From NCBI RefSeq assembly GCF_011761235.1, contig NZ_JAAOYW010000001.1, positions 992,781-1,056,780 on the forward strand: a stretch of DNA of 64,000 nt, written 5' to 3'. Positions 26,734 to 36,674 of this stretch are shown piece after piece. Every line of letters begins with the position of its first letter. The stretch's first letter is position 1. Under the pieces are notes generated by a model that did no database searches, was not told the origin of the DNA, and saw nothing but the letters and a program-made list of their open reading frames with translations. Source of the DNA: Frigoribacterium faeni. GTDB lineage: Bacteria > Actinomycetota > Actinomycetes > Actinomycetales > Microbacteriaceae. Made by a program: the position numbers and the translations under genes.

Positions 26734-27627
26734 ATGACCGACACAGCCCCCACCGCCGACGCCGCCGACACCGCCGCGTCCGGCCCGGCCGCCCCCGGTC
26801 GCCCCAAGCCCCCCGCCGACATCGCCCGCTCGTGGCTGCTCGTGCCCGGCACGGCCCCCGAGCGGTTCGACCAGGCGTCGCGCTCGCGCGCCGACCAGAT
26901 CGTCCTCGACATCGAGGACGCCGTCGACCCGGCCCGCAAGCCTGCCGCCCGCGACGACGTCGTCGCCTGGCTGACCGCGGGCGGGCGCGCCTGGGTGCGC
27001 ATCAACGACCGCTCCACCGACTTCTGGTCCGACGACGTCGACGCGCTGCTCGGCCTGCCCGGCCTGCAGGGGGTCATGCTCGCCAAGACGGAGGCCCCCG
27101 AGCACGTCACCGAGACCTTCGACCGCCTCGGCGGCGCCGTCCGCGTGCTCGCCCTGGTCGAGTCCGCGCTCGGCATCGAGGAGAGCCCCGCCATCGCGAA
27201 GGCCCGCGGCGCCTTCCGCCTCGCGTTCGGCAGCGGCGACTACCGCCGCGACACGGGCACGAGCGCCGACGACCTGGCGATGGCGTACCCGCGCTCCCGC
27301 CTCGTCGTGGCGAGCCGCATCGGCGGCCTGCCCGGCCCGATCGACGGCCCGACGGTCGGCAGCAGCCACCCCGTGCTGCGCGAGCAGGCCGGCGTCGCCG
27401 TCGCGCTCGGTCTGACCGGCAAGCTCTGCCTCGACGTCGAGCAGCTGCCGGTCATCAACGAGGTCATCAGCCCCACCCCGTCGGACGTCGCCTGGGCACA
27501 GGACTTCCTCGCCGACTTCGAGGGCCGCGGCCGCGTCATCCGCGACGGCAGCGACCTGCCCCGCCTCGGCCGGGCGCAGAAGATCGAGAAGCTCGCCACG
27601 GCGTTCGGCGTCGCCCCGGCCAGCTAG
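26734..27627 (+). CDS. CitE-like HpcH/HpaI aldolase/lyase
   Basis: A 297-residue TIM-barrel enzyme of the citrate lyase beta/malyl-CoA lyase family. Motifs include SWLLVPGTAPERFDQA, QIVLDIEDAVDPARK with metal-binding acids, ALVESALGIE and AFGSGDYRRDTG. No citrate lyase alpha or gamma genes are nearby, so a stand-alone acyl-CoA lyase or thioesterase is more likely than a citrate lyase subunit. The ATG follows AGACGAGGACGTCCC. Confidence 0.9.
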   Translation: MTDTAPTADAADTAASGPAAPGRPKPPADIARSWLLVPGTAPERFDQASRSRADQIVLDIEDAVDPARKPAARDDVVAWLTAGGRAWVRINDRSTDFWSDDVDALLGLPGLQGVMLAKTEAPEHVTETFDRLGGAVRVLALVESALGIEESPAIAKARGAFRLAFGSGDYRRDTGTSADDLAMAYPRSRLVVASRIGGLPGPIDGPTVGSSHPVLREQAGVAVALGLTGKLCLDVEQLPVINEVISPTPSDVAWAQDFLADFEGRGRVIRDGSDLPRLGRAQKIEKLATAFGVAPAS

Positions 27628-27646
27628 CCGGCCGACTGCAGGGCCG

Positions 27647-27677
27647 AGGAGGCGCACCCCCCGTGGGTGCGCCTCCT
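27647..27677 (+). terminator. Rho-independent terminator with T-rich tail
   Basis: AGGAGGCGCACCC pairs with GGGTGCGCCTCCT, then TCTTCTTGTTCTCC follows. It ends the CitE-like gene and is the most canonical terminator in the window. Confidence 0.93.
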
Positions 27678-27694
27678 TCTTCTTGTTCTCCGCC

Positions 27695-27730
27695 TTGACA
27701 CACCGACTGTCAACGACATATCTTTGACAC
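27695..27730 (+). promoter_or_regulatory. padR promoter with overlapping operator
   Basis: TTGACA (27695-27700), an 18-base spacer and TATCTT (27719-27724) form a near-consensus promoter. The -35 is part of an inverted repeat TTGACA-N7-TGTCAA (27695-27713), and a further TTTGACAC follows the -10. The region is AT-rich for this genome. Autorepression by the PadR protein is inferred. Confidence 0.75.
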
Positions 27731-27801
27731 ATCGCGACAACCACCGCGACAGACACTTCAGACCCGGTCACGCCGGGTCGACCATCGAGAGGACGTTCCC
27801 C

Positions 27802-28452
27802 ATGGGCAACGCACACCACCACATGAACCACGACCACCCCGACCACTCCGACCGCCGCGAGCAGCACGACCGCTTCGCCGGCGGGGGACGCTTCGGCCGC
27901 CCCTTCGCCCGCGGCCCTCGCCCCGGCGGCTTCGGCCCCGGCTTCGGACCCGGCGGCCCCGGCCCGTTCGGCGGGTTCCCGGGCTTCGGCCCCGGCGGTC
28001 ACCGCGGCGGACGTGGCCGCGCCCGCAAGGGCGACGTCCGCCTCGCGGTGCTCTCGCTGCTCGCGGACGCCCCGTCCAACGGCTACGGCCTCATCAAGGC
28101 GATCGCCGAGCGCACCGACGGCGTCTGGAAGCCGAGCCCCGGCTCGGTCTACCCCACGCTGCAGCAGCTCGTCGACGAGGAGCTCATCGTCGCCGGCGAC
28201 CAGGCGGCCAAGGGCGAGTACTCGCTGACCGAGGCCGGCCGCGCCTACGTGGCCGAGCACGCCGAGGCCGTCGAGGCGGCCTGGGCCGCGACCACCGGCG
28301 ACGAGGGCTCGGACGAGTTCCGCGAGAGCCTCGGCAAGCTCTTCGGCGTCGTGCAGCAGTTCCGCTCGGGCGTCACCGACGCGCAGCGCGCGGCCGCCAC
28401 CGCGAAGCTCGACGAGACCCGGCGCGCGCTCTACGCGATCCTCGCCGACTGA
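27802..28452 (+). CDS. PadR-family transcriptional regulator with His- and Gly-rich N-terminus
   Basis: A 216-residue protein. The first 70 residues are a His-rich stretch (MGNAHHHMNHDHPDHSD) followed by Gly/Phe/Pro repeats. The PadR winged helix follows: KGDVRLAVLSLLADAPSNGY, then KPSPGSVYPTLQQLVDEEL and the wing GEYSLTEAGRAYV. The C-terminal helix mediates dimerisation in the family. The histidine tract could bind metal. The ATG at 27802 follows GAGAGGACGTTCCC. Confidence 0.92.
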   Translation: MGNAHHHMNHDHPDHSDRREQHDRFAGGGRFGRPFARGPRPGGFGPGFGPGGPGPFGGFPGFGPGGHRGGRGRARKGDVRLAVLSLLADAPSNGYGLIKAIAERTDGVWKPSPGSVYPTLQQLVDEELIVAGDQAAKGEYSLTEAGRAYVAEHAEAVEAAWAATTGDEGSDEFRESLGKLFGVVQQFRSGVTDAQRAAATAKLDETRRALYAILAD

Positions 28453-28551
28453 CGACTGTCGCCCGGCGGCCGGCCCTGACGGCCCGCGCCCGGCTGCCGG
28501 CGGACGGCGGACGGCGGACCGTCTGCGTCCGAGCCGCGACGGCCCCGTCCC

Positions 28552-28611
28552 ACACCGCCGAGTGGACGGAACACCGCCCACTTCGGCGGTGTTCCGTTCA
28601 CTCGGCGGTGT
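28552..28611 (+). terminator. 27-bp-arm hairpin after padR
   Basis: Two 27-base arms, beginning ACACCGCCGAGTGGACGG and ending in the complementary CACTCGGCGGTGT, pair with one G-T mismatch across a 6-base loop. It lies about 100 bp after the padR stop. Confidence 0.75.
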
Positions 28612-28749
28612 CGCGGTGCGGGGCGGCGGTGTCCCGGCGGCGGGGCGGGTCTGCAGGGCGGGTCGCGGGTCGGGTCCAAGGCGCGGGCCGCTGTCGGCGG
28701 CACGGTGCACGATGAGGGCGCACCACCCACCGACCAGCAGGAGGCGCGG

Positions 28750-29622
28750 ATGACCATCGCAGACGACCAGCCGGAGGCGGCAGCCGCCCTCGGGTACGAC
28801 CCCTCGTTCCTCGACGTGCGGGTGCCGCTGCCCGACCCGGGCGCGCGCGCCGTGCGCGAGCTGCCCTACGCCCACTTCACCGTGCTGCTCGACCCGGCAC
28901 GCCGCCTCGCCGCCCTCACCGCGGTCAACGTCGACGGCGCCTCGCTGGTCGACCTCGAGCGGGGCGACGACTGGCACCTCGACGAGCGCGTCCCGGCCGA
29001 CCAGCAGTGCGGGCCCGAGGTCTACAGCCGCAACGACCTCGACCGCGGCCACCTCGTCCGGCGCCGCGACCCGGTCTGGGGCACCGCCGCCGTCGCCTCG
29101 CGCGCGAACCTCGACACCTTCACGTACACGAACGCGGCGCCGCAGGCGGCCGACTTCAACCAGTCGTCCGAGCTGTGGCTCGGCCTCGAAGACCTGGTCC
29201 TCGAGTACGCCGCCGTGCACCGACAGCGGCTCACCGTGCTCACGGGCCCGGTGCTGCACCCCGACGACCCGACGTACCGCGGCGTGCAGCTGCCGCTCCG
29301 GTTCTGGAAGATCGCGGCCTGGGCCACCCGCGACGGCGCGGCCCTCCGCACCGCCGGATACCTGCTCGACCAGTCTCCGCAGCTCGACGACGCCGACCTC
29401 GAGCGGGCGACGCTGCGGGCCCGCGACGAGGGCGAGCTGCCTCCCCTCGGCCCGTACCGCACCTTCCAGGTGCCGGTGCGCGACATCGCGGCGCTGACCG
29501 GGCTCGAGCTGGCCCAGCTGGCCGAGGCCGACTCGCTGCAGGTCGTGCCGACCGTCCGTCCCCCGTCGGGCCTGCCCGAGGGTTGGGTGCCGCTCGACTC
29601 GGCGGAGCAGCTCACGTTCTGA
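28750..29622 (+). CDS. DNA/RNA non-specific endonuclease family protein
   Basis: A 290-residue nuclease of the beta-beta-alpha metal family. The catalytic motif NDLDRGHLVRR holds the DRGH signature; downstream NAAPQAADFNQSSELW contains the metal-binding Asn. No signal peptide is visible, so it may act inside the cell, be exported another way, or need an unidentified partner. The ATG follows AGCAGGAGGCGCGG. Confidence 0.92.
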   Translation: MTIADDQPEAAAALGYDPSFLDVRVPLPDPGARAVRELPYAHFTVLLDPARRLAALTAVNVDGASLVDLERGDDWHLDERVPADQQCGPEVYSRNDLDRGHLVRRRDPVWGTAAVASRANLDTFTYTNAAPQAADFNQSSELWLGLEDLVLEYAAVHRQRLTVLTGPVLHPDDPTYRGVQLPLRFWKIAAWATRDGAALRTAGYLLDQSPQLDDADLERATLRARDEGELPPLGPYRTFQVPVRDIAALTGLELAQLAEADSLQVVPTVRPPSGLPEGWVPLDSAEQLTF

Positions 29623-29676
29623 GCCGGGGCGGCGCGCCCGGCGGCCGTGCAGGCGTGCGTGGCAGGATCGTCCCCC

Positions 29677-30585
<909 letters not shown>

Positions 30586-30734
30586 CGGCCGCGGTCGTCG
30601 CACCGCGACTCCGGTCGCGGGGCGCCGGGCGCCGGTGAGCCTGCACCCGCTACCGAGACCAGATGCCTGCACCCGGTGCCGGGGCCAGGTGCCCGCAGCC
30701 GGTGCCGGACCCCGTGCCCCGTGCCCCCGCAGCC

Positions 30735-31094
30735 CTAGAGGCGGTCGTCGACGATCGCGACGAACCTGCTGCCGACGCCCGGCACCTCGGCGCGGACGAC
30801 GCCCTGCTCGGGCTCGGGCAGCTCGTCGACGCCGTGGTCGTCGCAGCTGAGGTAGGTCCAGGTCGGCCACCACTTCTTCGGCCGGGCGGCCTCGTGGTAG
30901 CCGCAGACGACGCACGCGAGGTCGACCCACACCGGCTTGCCGGTGCGGTTGGCCCGCGACTGCAGCAGCCAGGCCGGCGGCGACTTCTCGAGAGCCATCA
31001 GCTCGTCGAGCGTCAGGCGAGCGGGGATGCCGTGGCGCGCGGCCATCTCGAGCGGGATGTCCAGCCGCAGGGCGGCGTCTCGTCGCGTGATCAT
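30735..31094 (-). CDS. small protein with a Cys/His zinc-ribbon-like motif
   Basis: A 119-residue protein of unknown function starting MITRRDAALRLDIPLEMA. The middle reads WVDLACVVCGYHEAARPKKW and later TYLSCDDHG, giving a CxxC plus C...H set that could bind zinc. ATG at 31094 has AAGGTGGGC upstream; GTG at 31103 is possible. It is next to the GNAT gene on the same strand, 40 bp apart. Confidence 0.7.
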   Translation of the reverse strand: MITRRDAALRLDIPLEMAARHGIPARLTLDELMALEKSPPAWLLQSRANRTGKPVWVDLACVVCGYHEAARPKKWWPTWTYLSCDDHGVDELPEPEQGVVRAEVPGVGSRFVAIVDDRL

Positions 31095-31133
31095 CGTGCC
31101 CACCTTAACGGGTGCGACGGCCGCCGGCGGGGG

Positions 31134-31697
31134 TCAGGCCAGCGGCTTCTCGAAGCAGATCGAGTTCGGCAGGGCGTCGACGTAGGGCTCGTAGGTGGGG
31201 ATCGGGCGGTAGCCGACGCGCTCGTAGAGGCGCACCGCCTCCGGCTGCCGGTCGCCCGTCTGCAGGATCAGCCGACGGGCCCCGCCCGCCCGGGCGATCG
31301 ACTCGAGCTCGGCCATGAGGAGGCCGCCGAGGCCGCGGCCGCGCTCGGTCGCGTCGACGATGACCCGCTTGACCTCCCACTCGCCGTCGAGGTCGCGCAA
31401 CGCGGCGTGGGCGACGGCACGCCCCGAGTCGTCGGTGACGAGCACGGTGGCGTGCACCCGCTCGGGGTCGACGCGCAGGGCGGCGTCGCGGGCGGCCGTG
31501 ACCGAGGGGTGCTCGACGACGCCGGGGTCGGTGTAGCGCTCGTTCATCTCGGCGTCCATGCGGGCGCGCATCGCGACGGCCCGGGGGTCGTCCCAGGCGA
31601 CGTGCTGCACCCGCAGCGCGGGACGGTCGGAGGCGTCGGCGACGGCAGGTGCCGGAGCAGGAGGAGCGGTGTCGGCAGGAGGAGCGGTGTTCGTCAC
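31134..31697 (-). CDS. GNAT-family N-acetyltransferase
   Basis: A 187-residue protein. Motif A of the acetyl-CoA fold is VIVDATERGRGLGGLLMAEL, followed by ARRLILQTGDRQPEAVRLYE and the terminal YEPYVDALPNSICFEK. The first 30 residues are Pro/Ala-rich. The GTG at 31697 has GCAGGATGTC upstream. Substrate unknown. Confidence 0.9.
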   Translation of the reverse strand: MTNTAPPADTAPPAPAPAVADASDRPALRVQHVAWDDPRAVAMRARMDAEMNERYTDPGVVEHPSVTAARDAALRVDPERVHATVLVTDDSGRAVAHAALRDLDGEWEVKRVIVDATERGRGLGGLLMAELESIARAGGARRLILQTGDRQPEAVRLYERVGYRPIPTYEPYVDALPNSICFEKPLA

Positions 31698-31848
31698 CGA
31701 GACATCCTGCCACCCCTGCCCGCACGATCCCTGCACGGCCTGCACGCTCTCTCGGGCCGACGGGGTGCCGAGCCGCCGCGACGACGACGTCGCGCCGGCA
31801 GGATCAGCCGGGCCGCCCGGGTCAGCCGGGCCGCCCGGATCCAGCGGG

Positions 31849-33225
31849 TCAGCGGAGGCTGACCCCGCGGGCCGACATGAACGGCACCGGGTCGGTCGAG
31901 GCGCCGCCCACGCGGGTCTCGAAGTGCAGGTGGCAGCCGGTGGAGTTGCCGGTGCTGCCGACGAGGGCGATGAGCTGCCCGGCGACGACGGACTGGCCGT
32001 TGCTGACCCGGATGCCGCCGTTGACGATGTGCCCGTAGGCGGTGCTGACGCCGCCGCTGTGCGAGATGCGGACGTAGTTGCCGTAGCCGCCGTAGTACCC
32101 GGCGTAGGTCACGGTGCCCGAGGCCGCCGCGTAGATCGGGGTGGAGCAGCCGGGCGCGAGGTCCACGCCGTCGTGCAGCTTCCAGACCCCGGAGACCGGG
32201 TTCACGCGGTAGCCGTAGCCGCTCGAGATGCCGCCGCCGCTGGGGCGGACCCAGCCGCCCCCGCCACCGCCACCGCCACCGCCGGACGAGGCCGGGGGCG
32301 CCGGGTTCGAGGGCGTCGGCGCGGGCGCGCTGGGCCGTGCAGCAGCCGCCGCGGCTGCCGCGGCCGCCGCCGCCGCGCGCTGCTGGCGCAGCTCCTCGGC
32401 CTGGCGTGCCGCCTCGGCGGCCCGCGCGGCCTCCTCGGCCGCGATGCGCTGGCGCTCGGCCTCGACGCCGGCCTCGTACTGCTCCTGCGTCTGGGCCGTG
32501 GTGTCCTGCAGCACCGCGAGCTGCGCCTGCAGGCGCGACTCGTTCTCCTGCTGCGCGGCCACCGCGGCGGACGCGGCGTCGGCCGCTGCCTGCGACTCGT
32601 CCATCGACACCTGGGCCGTGTCGCGGAGGCCGACCAGCGCCTCCTTCGCGACCTTCGCCTGGTCGCCGAGCGACTGGGCGACGTTGCGGTCGGAGACGGC
32701 CTGCTCGCGGATGCCGTCGGCCTGCTCGGTGAGCTTGCTCATCGCGCCGAGACGGTAGAGGAGGTCGTCGGCGGCCTCGCCGTCGCCGACCAGCTGCGTC
32801 GACACGTCGCCGCCGCCGGTGCGGGCGAGCTGGGCCGAGACCTGCCCGGCGCGCTTCTCGCTCTCGTCGGCGATCGCGTTCTTCTCGTCGACCTGCGCCT
32901 GCAGCTCGGCGAGCTTCGCGGCGCCCTGGTCGGCCGCGTCCTGTGCGACCTGGAACGCGGCCCCGAGGCGCTCGGCCTCGGCCTGCGCGTTCACGGCGTC
33001 GGTCTGCAGCTGGTCGAGCAGGCCCTGCAGCTCGACGATCTGCGACTGCTTCGTCGCCTCGTTCGCCTGTGCCGCCTTCACGTCGTCCCACGAGGGGTAC
33101 GACGCCGCCCGGGCGGGCGAGCCGCCGACCACGACGCCGGCGACGACGAAGACGAGCGCGAGGAGCATCGTCGAGACGGCGGCGAAGGCGCTGCGGGAGC
33201 GCAGGGCGGGCAGCGGAGAACTCAC
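31849..33225 (-). CDS. secreted M23 peptidase with coiled coil
   Basis: A 458-residue cell-wall hydrolase or its activator. A signal peptide ends near SPARAASYP. A long coiled coil (about residues 35-290, rich in Gln, Glu and Ala) precedes an Ala-rich stretch, a Pro/Ser linker, a Gly run and a LytM/M23 domain with LHDGVDLAPG and GCHLHFETRVGG, the zinc-ligand regions. The layout resembles EnvC/RipA-type division or elongation regulators. The GTG at 33225 is chosen because the signal peptide starts there. Confidence 0.9.
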   Translation of the reverse strand: MSSPLPALRSRSAFAAVSTMLLALVFVVAGVVVGGSPARAASYPSWDDVKAAQANEATKQSQIVELQGLLDQLQTDAVNAQAEAERLGAAFQVAQDAADQGAAKLAELQAQVDEKNAIADESEKRAGQVSAQLARTGGGDVSTQLVGDGEAADDLLYRLGAMSKLTEQADGIREQAVSDRNVAQSLGDQAKVAKEALVGLRDTAQVSMDESQAAADAASAAVAAQQENESRLQAQLAVLQDTTAQTQEQYEAGVEAERQRIAAEEAARAAEAARQAEELRQQRAAAAAAAAAAAAARPSAPAPTPSNPAPPASSGGGGGGGGGGWVRPSGGGISSGYGYRVNPVSGVWKLHDGVDLAPGCSTPIYAAASGTVTYAGYYGGYGNYVRISHSGGVSTAYGHIVNGGIRVSNGQSVVAGQLIALVGSTGNSTGCHLHFETRVGGASTDPVPFMSARGVSLR

Positions 33226-33416
33226 GTGGCGGTGTCCTGACTCGAGGGGACGACCCGGTGCCGGACGCCTCTCGGCGGCCCGCCACGGGGTCGGGGTACC
33301 TGCCCACCCTACGGCGTGGGTCGGCGAGGGTAAACCCGAGGTAGAAGGTTGACCTGTCACCCGACGCCCCCCAGAGAGGGGGCCACAGGACATGACACGA
33401 GTCACACGGGTCACAC

Positions 33417-33435
33417 GGGACGCGTCACGCGTCCC
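33417..33435 (-). terminator. hairpin around the phosphatase stop codon
   Basis: GGGACGCG and CGCGTCCC pair across TCA, which is the reverse complement of the TGA stop of the histidine phosphatase gene. The stop therefore lies in the loop. Confidence 0.5.
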
Positions 33436-34099
33436 CCGCGCCCTCGACCGGGTCGCCCGTGGGGTCGCTCGCCGCGGGGTCGTCGAGCAGGGCGCCGCCG
33501 ACGGCCGTGCCCGCCCACTCGACCACGTGCCAGCCTGCCTCGGGATCGCCCTCGAGCACGACGGCGCCGGTGTTGGCGAGCTGGTGGTCGCGCACGAACG
33601 AGGCGTCGACGTTCGTCGCCCGACGGCCCGCCCAGCCCCGGATGGCCGCGCCGTGGCTGACGAGGGCGACGACGGACTCGCCGCTGGCGAGGGCCGTCTC
33701 GACCGCCGCGTCGTAGCGGCCGAAGAACGCGTGGCCGTCCTCTGCGCCGGGCACGCGGGCGTCGAGGTCGCCGTCGACCCAGCGCAGCACCGTGCCGAGG
33801 TAGGCGTCGACCGCCTCGTGGTCGGACCGGAGCTCGAGCTCGCCCGCCTCGACCTCGCGGAGGCCGTCGAGCACGGTCGGCTCGAGCCCGAGCGCGGCGG
33901 CCAGGGGCGCCGCGGTGAGCTGGGTGCGCACCAGGGTGCTGACGGCCAGCGCGCCGATGCCCTCGCCGGCGAGGGCGGCCGGCAGCGCGGCGGCCTGCTC
34001 GCGGCCGAGGTCGGTGAGGCCGGGGCCCGGCACCGTGGTGCCGAGCTCGCCCAGCACGTTGTCGGGGGTCTGACCGTGTCTGATGAGGAGGAGCCGCAT
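33425..34099 (-). CDS. histidine phosphatase family protein
   Basis: A 224-residue phosphoglycerate-mutase-like phosphatase. The catalytic RHGQTPDN is at residue 7, and the second His is in LVSHGAAIRGW. GLTDLGREQAAALPAAL is typical of the family. The ATG at 34099 has a TAGGGT box eight bases upstream, so transcription may also start here. It is 79 bp downstream of the kinase gene in the same direction. Confidence 0.93.
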   Translation of the reverse strand: MRLLLIRHGQTPDNVLGELGTTVPGPGLTDLGREQAAALPAALAGEGIGALAVSTLVRTQLTAAPLAAALGLEPTVLDGLREVEAGELELRSDHEAVDAYLGTVLRWVDGDLDARVPGAEDGHAFFGRYDAAVETALASGESVVALVSHGAAIRGWAGRRATNVDASFVRDHQLANTGAVVLEGDPEAGWHVVEWAGTAVGGALLDDPAASDPTGDPVEGAGDA

Positions 34100-34178
34100 G
34101 GTCAGCCACCCTACGGACGACCGCCGACACCGGCAGCGCCACCGGCACCGGCAGCCGCCACGAACCGGCGCGTCCCGC

Positions 34179-34805
34179 TCAGCCGGCGAGCACGTCGTCC
34201 GCGCGTGCCCGGGTCGGGCGCACGAACTGCGCCGAGACCTCGTCGGGCCCGGTCGCCCAGGCGAGCGCCGCCTCCTCGGCCATGCCGTGCCGCACGTGGC
34301 GGGCGACGAGCCGTCGCAGCCGGTCGCGCTGCGGCACCTCCACCCACCACGCGAGGTCGAGCTCGGCCCGGGCGCTGCGCCAGGGCTCGTCGTCGACGAG
34401 CAGGTAGTTGCCCTCCGCGACGACCACCTCGACGGCCGGGGCGACCTCGATCGAGCCGGCCACCGCCTCCTCGAGGCCCCGCACGTAGTCCGGCGCCCAG
34501 ACGGTCGTGCCGCCCTCGCGGACGCGGCGAAGCAGGGCGAGCCAGCCGTCGGCGTCGAAGGTGTCGACCGCGCCCTTGCGGTCGAGCCGGCCCAGGCGGG
34601 CGAGGGCGGCCCCGGCGAGGTGGAAGCCGTCCATGGGCACGACGACGGCCGACGTGCCGGCCGCCACGAGGGCCTCGGCGAGCGCGGCGGCCGTGGTGCT
34701 CTTGCCGCTGCCGGGCTCGCCGGCCAGGCCGACGACGACCCGGCCGCCGGTCTCGGCACGGCGGGCGACGACCCGGTCGACGGCGTCGTCGAGGCTCAGC
34801 GGCAC
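34179..34805 (-). CDS. nucleoside/nucleotide kinase family protein
   Basis: A 208-residue P-loop kinase with GEPGSGKSTTAAALAEAL, VVVPMDGFHLAGAALARLGR and WWVEVPQRDRLRRLVARHV, like uridine-kinase or FrcK/PanK-type proteins. The phosphate acceptor is not known. The GTG at 34805 lies 7 bp after the dedA stop, so it is probably in an operon with it. Confidence 0.9.
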   Translation of the reverse strand: MPLSLDDAVDRVVARRAETGGRVVVGLAGEPGSGKSTTAAALAEALVAAGTSAVVVPMDGFHLAGAALARLGRLDRKGAVDTFDADGWLALLRRVREGGTTVWAPDYVRGLEEAVAGSIEVAPAVEVVVAEGNYLLVDDEPWRSARAELDLAWWVEVPQRDRLRRLVARHVRHGMAEEAALAWATGPDEVSAQFVRPTRARADDVLAG

Positions 34806-34812
34806 GACGGGC

Positions 34813-35484
34813 TCAGGCGTCGGGCGTGGCGGTCGCCCGCCGCGACGAGAGCGCCTTGCGCAGCACGGTGACGAGGATGGGCAGCACCGAGACGAAGACG
34901 ATGACGATCGCCCACACGTCGATGTGGTCGGCGATGATCGGCACCCCGCCGAGCAGCGAGCCGAGCACGGTGAGGCCCACGGCCCAGAGGAACGCGCCGA
35001 TCACGTTGAAGGCCAGGAACGCCGGGTAGCGGTAGCCCGCCGTGCCCGCGGCGAGGGGGACGTAGGTGCGCACGATCGGCACGAACCGGCCCAGGATCAG
35101 CGAGACGCCGCCGTACTTCGCGAAGAACGCCTCGGCCTTCGCGAGGTGGGCCGTCTTGAGCACGCGCGCGTCGGGACGGAACCACCGACGCCCGAACCGG
35201 TTGCCGAGCAGGTAGCCGACCTGGTCGCCGAGGAACGCGGCGGCGAAGGCGCAGAGCGCGATCAGCCACACGGGCAGCTCGAGCGCCTGGTGCAGCAGCC
35301 CGGCCGTGAAGAGCAGCGAGTCGCCGGGCAGGAACGGGAACAGCACGCCCGACTCGATGAACACCATGATCGAGATGCCCGCGAGCGCCCACGGGCCGAG
35401 GGCCGGCAGCAGCGCCTCCGGGTCGAAGAGCAGGAACCCGCCGGAGGCGGCGGGCAGGGAGGCGAGGAGGGTGGCGGTCGTCAC
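34813..35484 (-). CDS. DedA family membrane protein
   Basis: A 223-residue DedA/SNARE-associated protein, a family linked to lipid carrier and phospholipid movement. Family motifs are FIESGVLFPFLPGDSLLF and LGRFVPIVRTYVPLAAG with conserved basic and aromatic residues, plus several hydrophobic helices. The GTG at 35484 has a TACACT box six bases upstream and no SD, which fits a leaderless start and decides it. Confidence 0.92.
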   Translation of the reverse strand: MTTATLLASLPAASGGFLLFDPEALLPALGPWALAGISIMVFIESGVLFPFLPGDSLLFTAGLLHQALELPVWLIALCAFAAAFLGDQVGYLLGNRFGRRWFRPDARVLKTAHLAKAEAFFAKYGGVSLILGRFVPIVRTYVPLAAGTAGYRYPAFLAFNVIGAFLWAVGLTVLGSLLGGVPIIADHIDVWAIVIVFVSVLPILVTVLRKALSSRRATATPDA

Positions 35485-35678
35485 CGGGCGAGTGTAACGA
35501 CAGGCCGACCCGGCCACCTCCTCCCCCGGTCGTCGCAGGCCGGGCGCCGCCGGGGTCGTCCGGTCGGCGGATGCCCCGCGGCCCGGCCCCCTCCTAGTCT
35601 CGACGCAGGCCGACGGCCCCGACGTGCGACGGCGCACGGCCGGGCGGCGGCACCGGCACGACGACGAGAGGCACCTCC

Positions 35679-36674
35679 ATGATCGAAGCTCGATCGCTCA
35701 CGAAGAGATACGGGACGAAGACGGCGCTCGACGACGTCAGCTTCACGGTCCGTCCGGGCGTCGTCACCGGGTTCCTCGGCCCGAACGGGGCCGGCAAGTC
35801 GACGACGATGCGCATGATCGTCGGGCTCGACCGCCCGACCTCGGGCTCGGTCACCGTCAACGGCCGTCGCTACGCCGACCACGCCGCGCCGCTGCGCGAG
35901 GTCGGCGTGCTGCTCGACGCGAAGGCCGTGCACAGCGGCCGCAGCGCCTCCGACCACCTGCTCGCGATGGCGGCCACGCACGGCATCGGCAAGGCCCGCG
36001 TCCGCGAGGTCATCGCCCTGACCGGCCTCGAGCCGGTGGCGAAGAAGCGGGTGGGCGGGTTCTCGCTCGGCATGGGCCAGCGCCTCGGCATCGCCGCCGC
36101 CCTGCTCGGCGACCCGGCGACGGTGATCCTCGACGAGCCCGTCAACGGCCTCGACCCCGAGGGCGTCGTCTGGGTGCGCACGCTCGCCCGGCACCTGGCG
36201 AGCGAGGGCCGCACCGTGTTCCTCTCGTCGCACCTCATGAGCGAGATGGCGCAGACCGCCGACCACCTCATCGTCCTCGGCCGGGGCCGCGTCCTCGCCG
36301 ACGCGCCCGTCAGCACGGTCATCGCTCAGGCCTCGGGCGACGGCGTGCGCGTCCGCAGCCCGCACCTCGCCCAGCTCTCCGACCTGCTGCGCAGCCGCGC
36401 CGAGGTCGTCGCGACGACCACCGACGACGGCGCGCTCGACCTGCGGGGCGTCACCGCCGCCCAGGTCGGCGAGGCCGCCGCGGCGCAGGGCATCGTGCTG
36501 CACGAGCTCACCCCGCTGGTCCGCTCGCTCGAGGAGGCCTACATGACCCTCACCCAGGACTCGGTCGAGTACCACGCCGGGGGCACAGGCCACGCCGGGG
36601 GCGCAGTACACGCAGGAGGCGCCTCCTCGGCTGCCGGCACCGCATCCGCCACGACGACGGGAACGACCCGATGA
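35679..36674 (+). CDS. ABC transporter ATP-binding protein
   Basis: A 331-residue ATPase: Walker A GPNGAGKSTT, signature FSLGMGQR, Walker B VILDEPVNGLDPEG and switch His in LSSHLMSEMA. A C-terminal domain follows, ending in short His-Ala-Gly-Gly repeats from about residue 298. It resembles bacitracin/lantibiotic-type exporters. The stop overlaps the permease ATG by 4 bp. The ATG follows CGAGAGGCACCTCC. Confidence 0.95.
   Translation: MIEARSLTKRYGTKTALDDVSFTVRPGVVTGFLGPNGAGKSTTMRMIVGLDRPTSGSVTVNGRRYADHAAPLREVGVLLDAKAVHSGRSASDHLLAMAATHGIGKARVREVIALTGLEPVAKKRVGGFSLGMGQRLGIAAALLGDPATVILDEPVNGLDPEGVVWVRTLARHLASEGRTVFLSSHLMSEMAQTADHLIVLGRGRVLADAPVSTVIAQASGDGVRVRSPHLAQLSDLLRSRAEVVATTTDDGALDLRGVTAAQVGEAAAAQGIVLHELTPLVRSLEEAYMTLTQDSVEYHAGGTGHAGGAVHAGGASSAAGTASATTTGTTR

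Noticed and set aside
26734-27627. Citrate lyase operon
   Set aside because: Only a CitE-like subunit is present; no alpha, gamma or accessory genes lie nearby.
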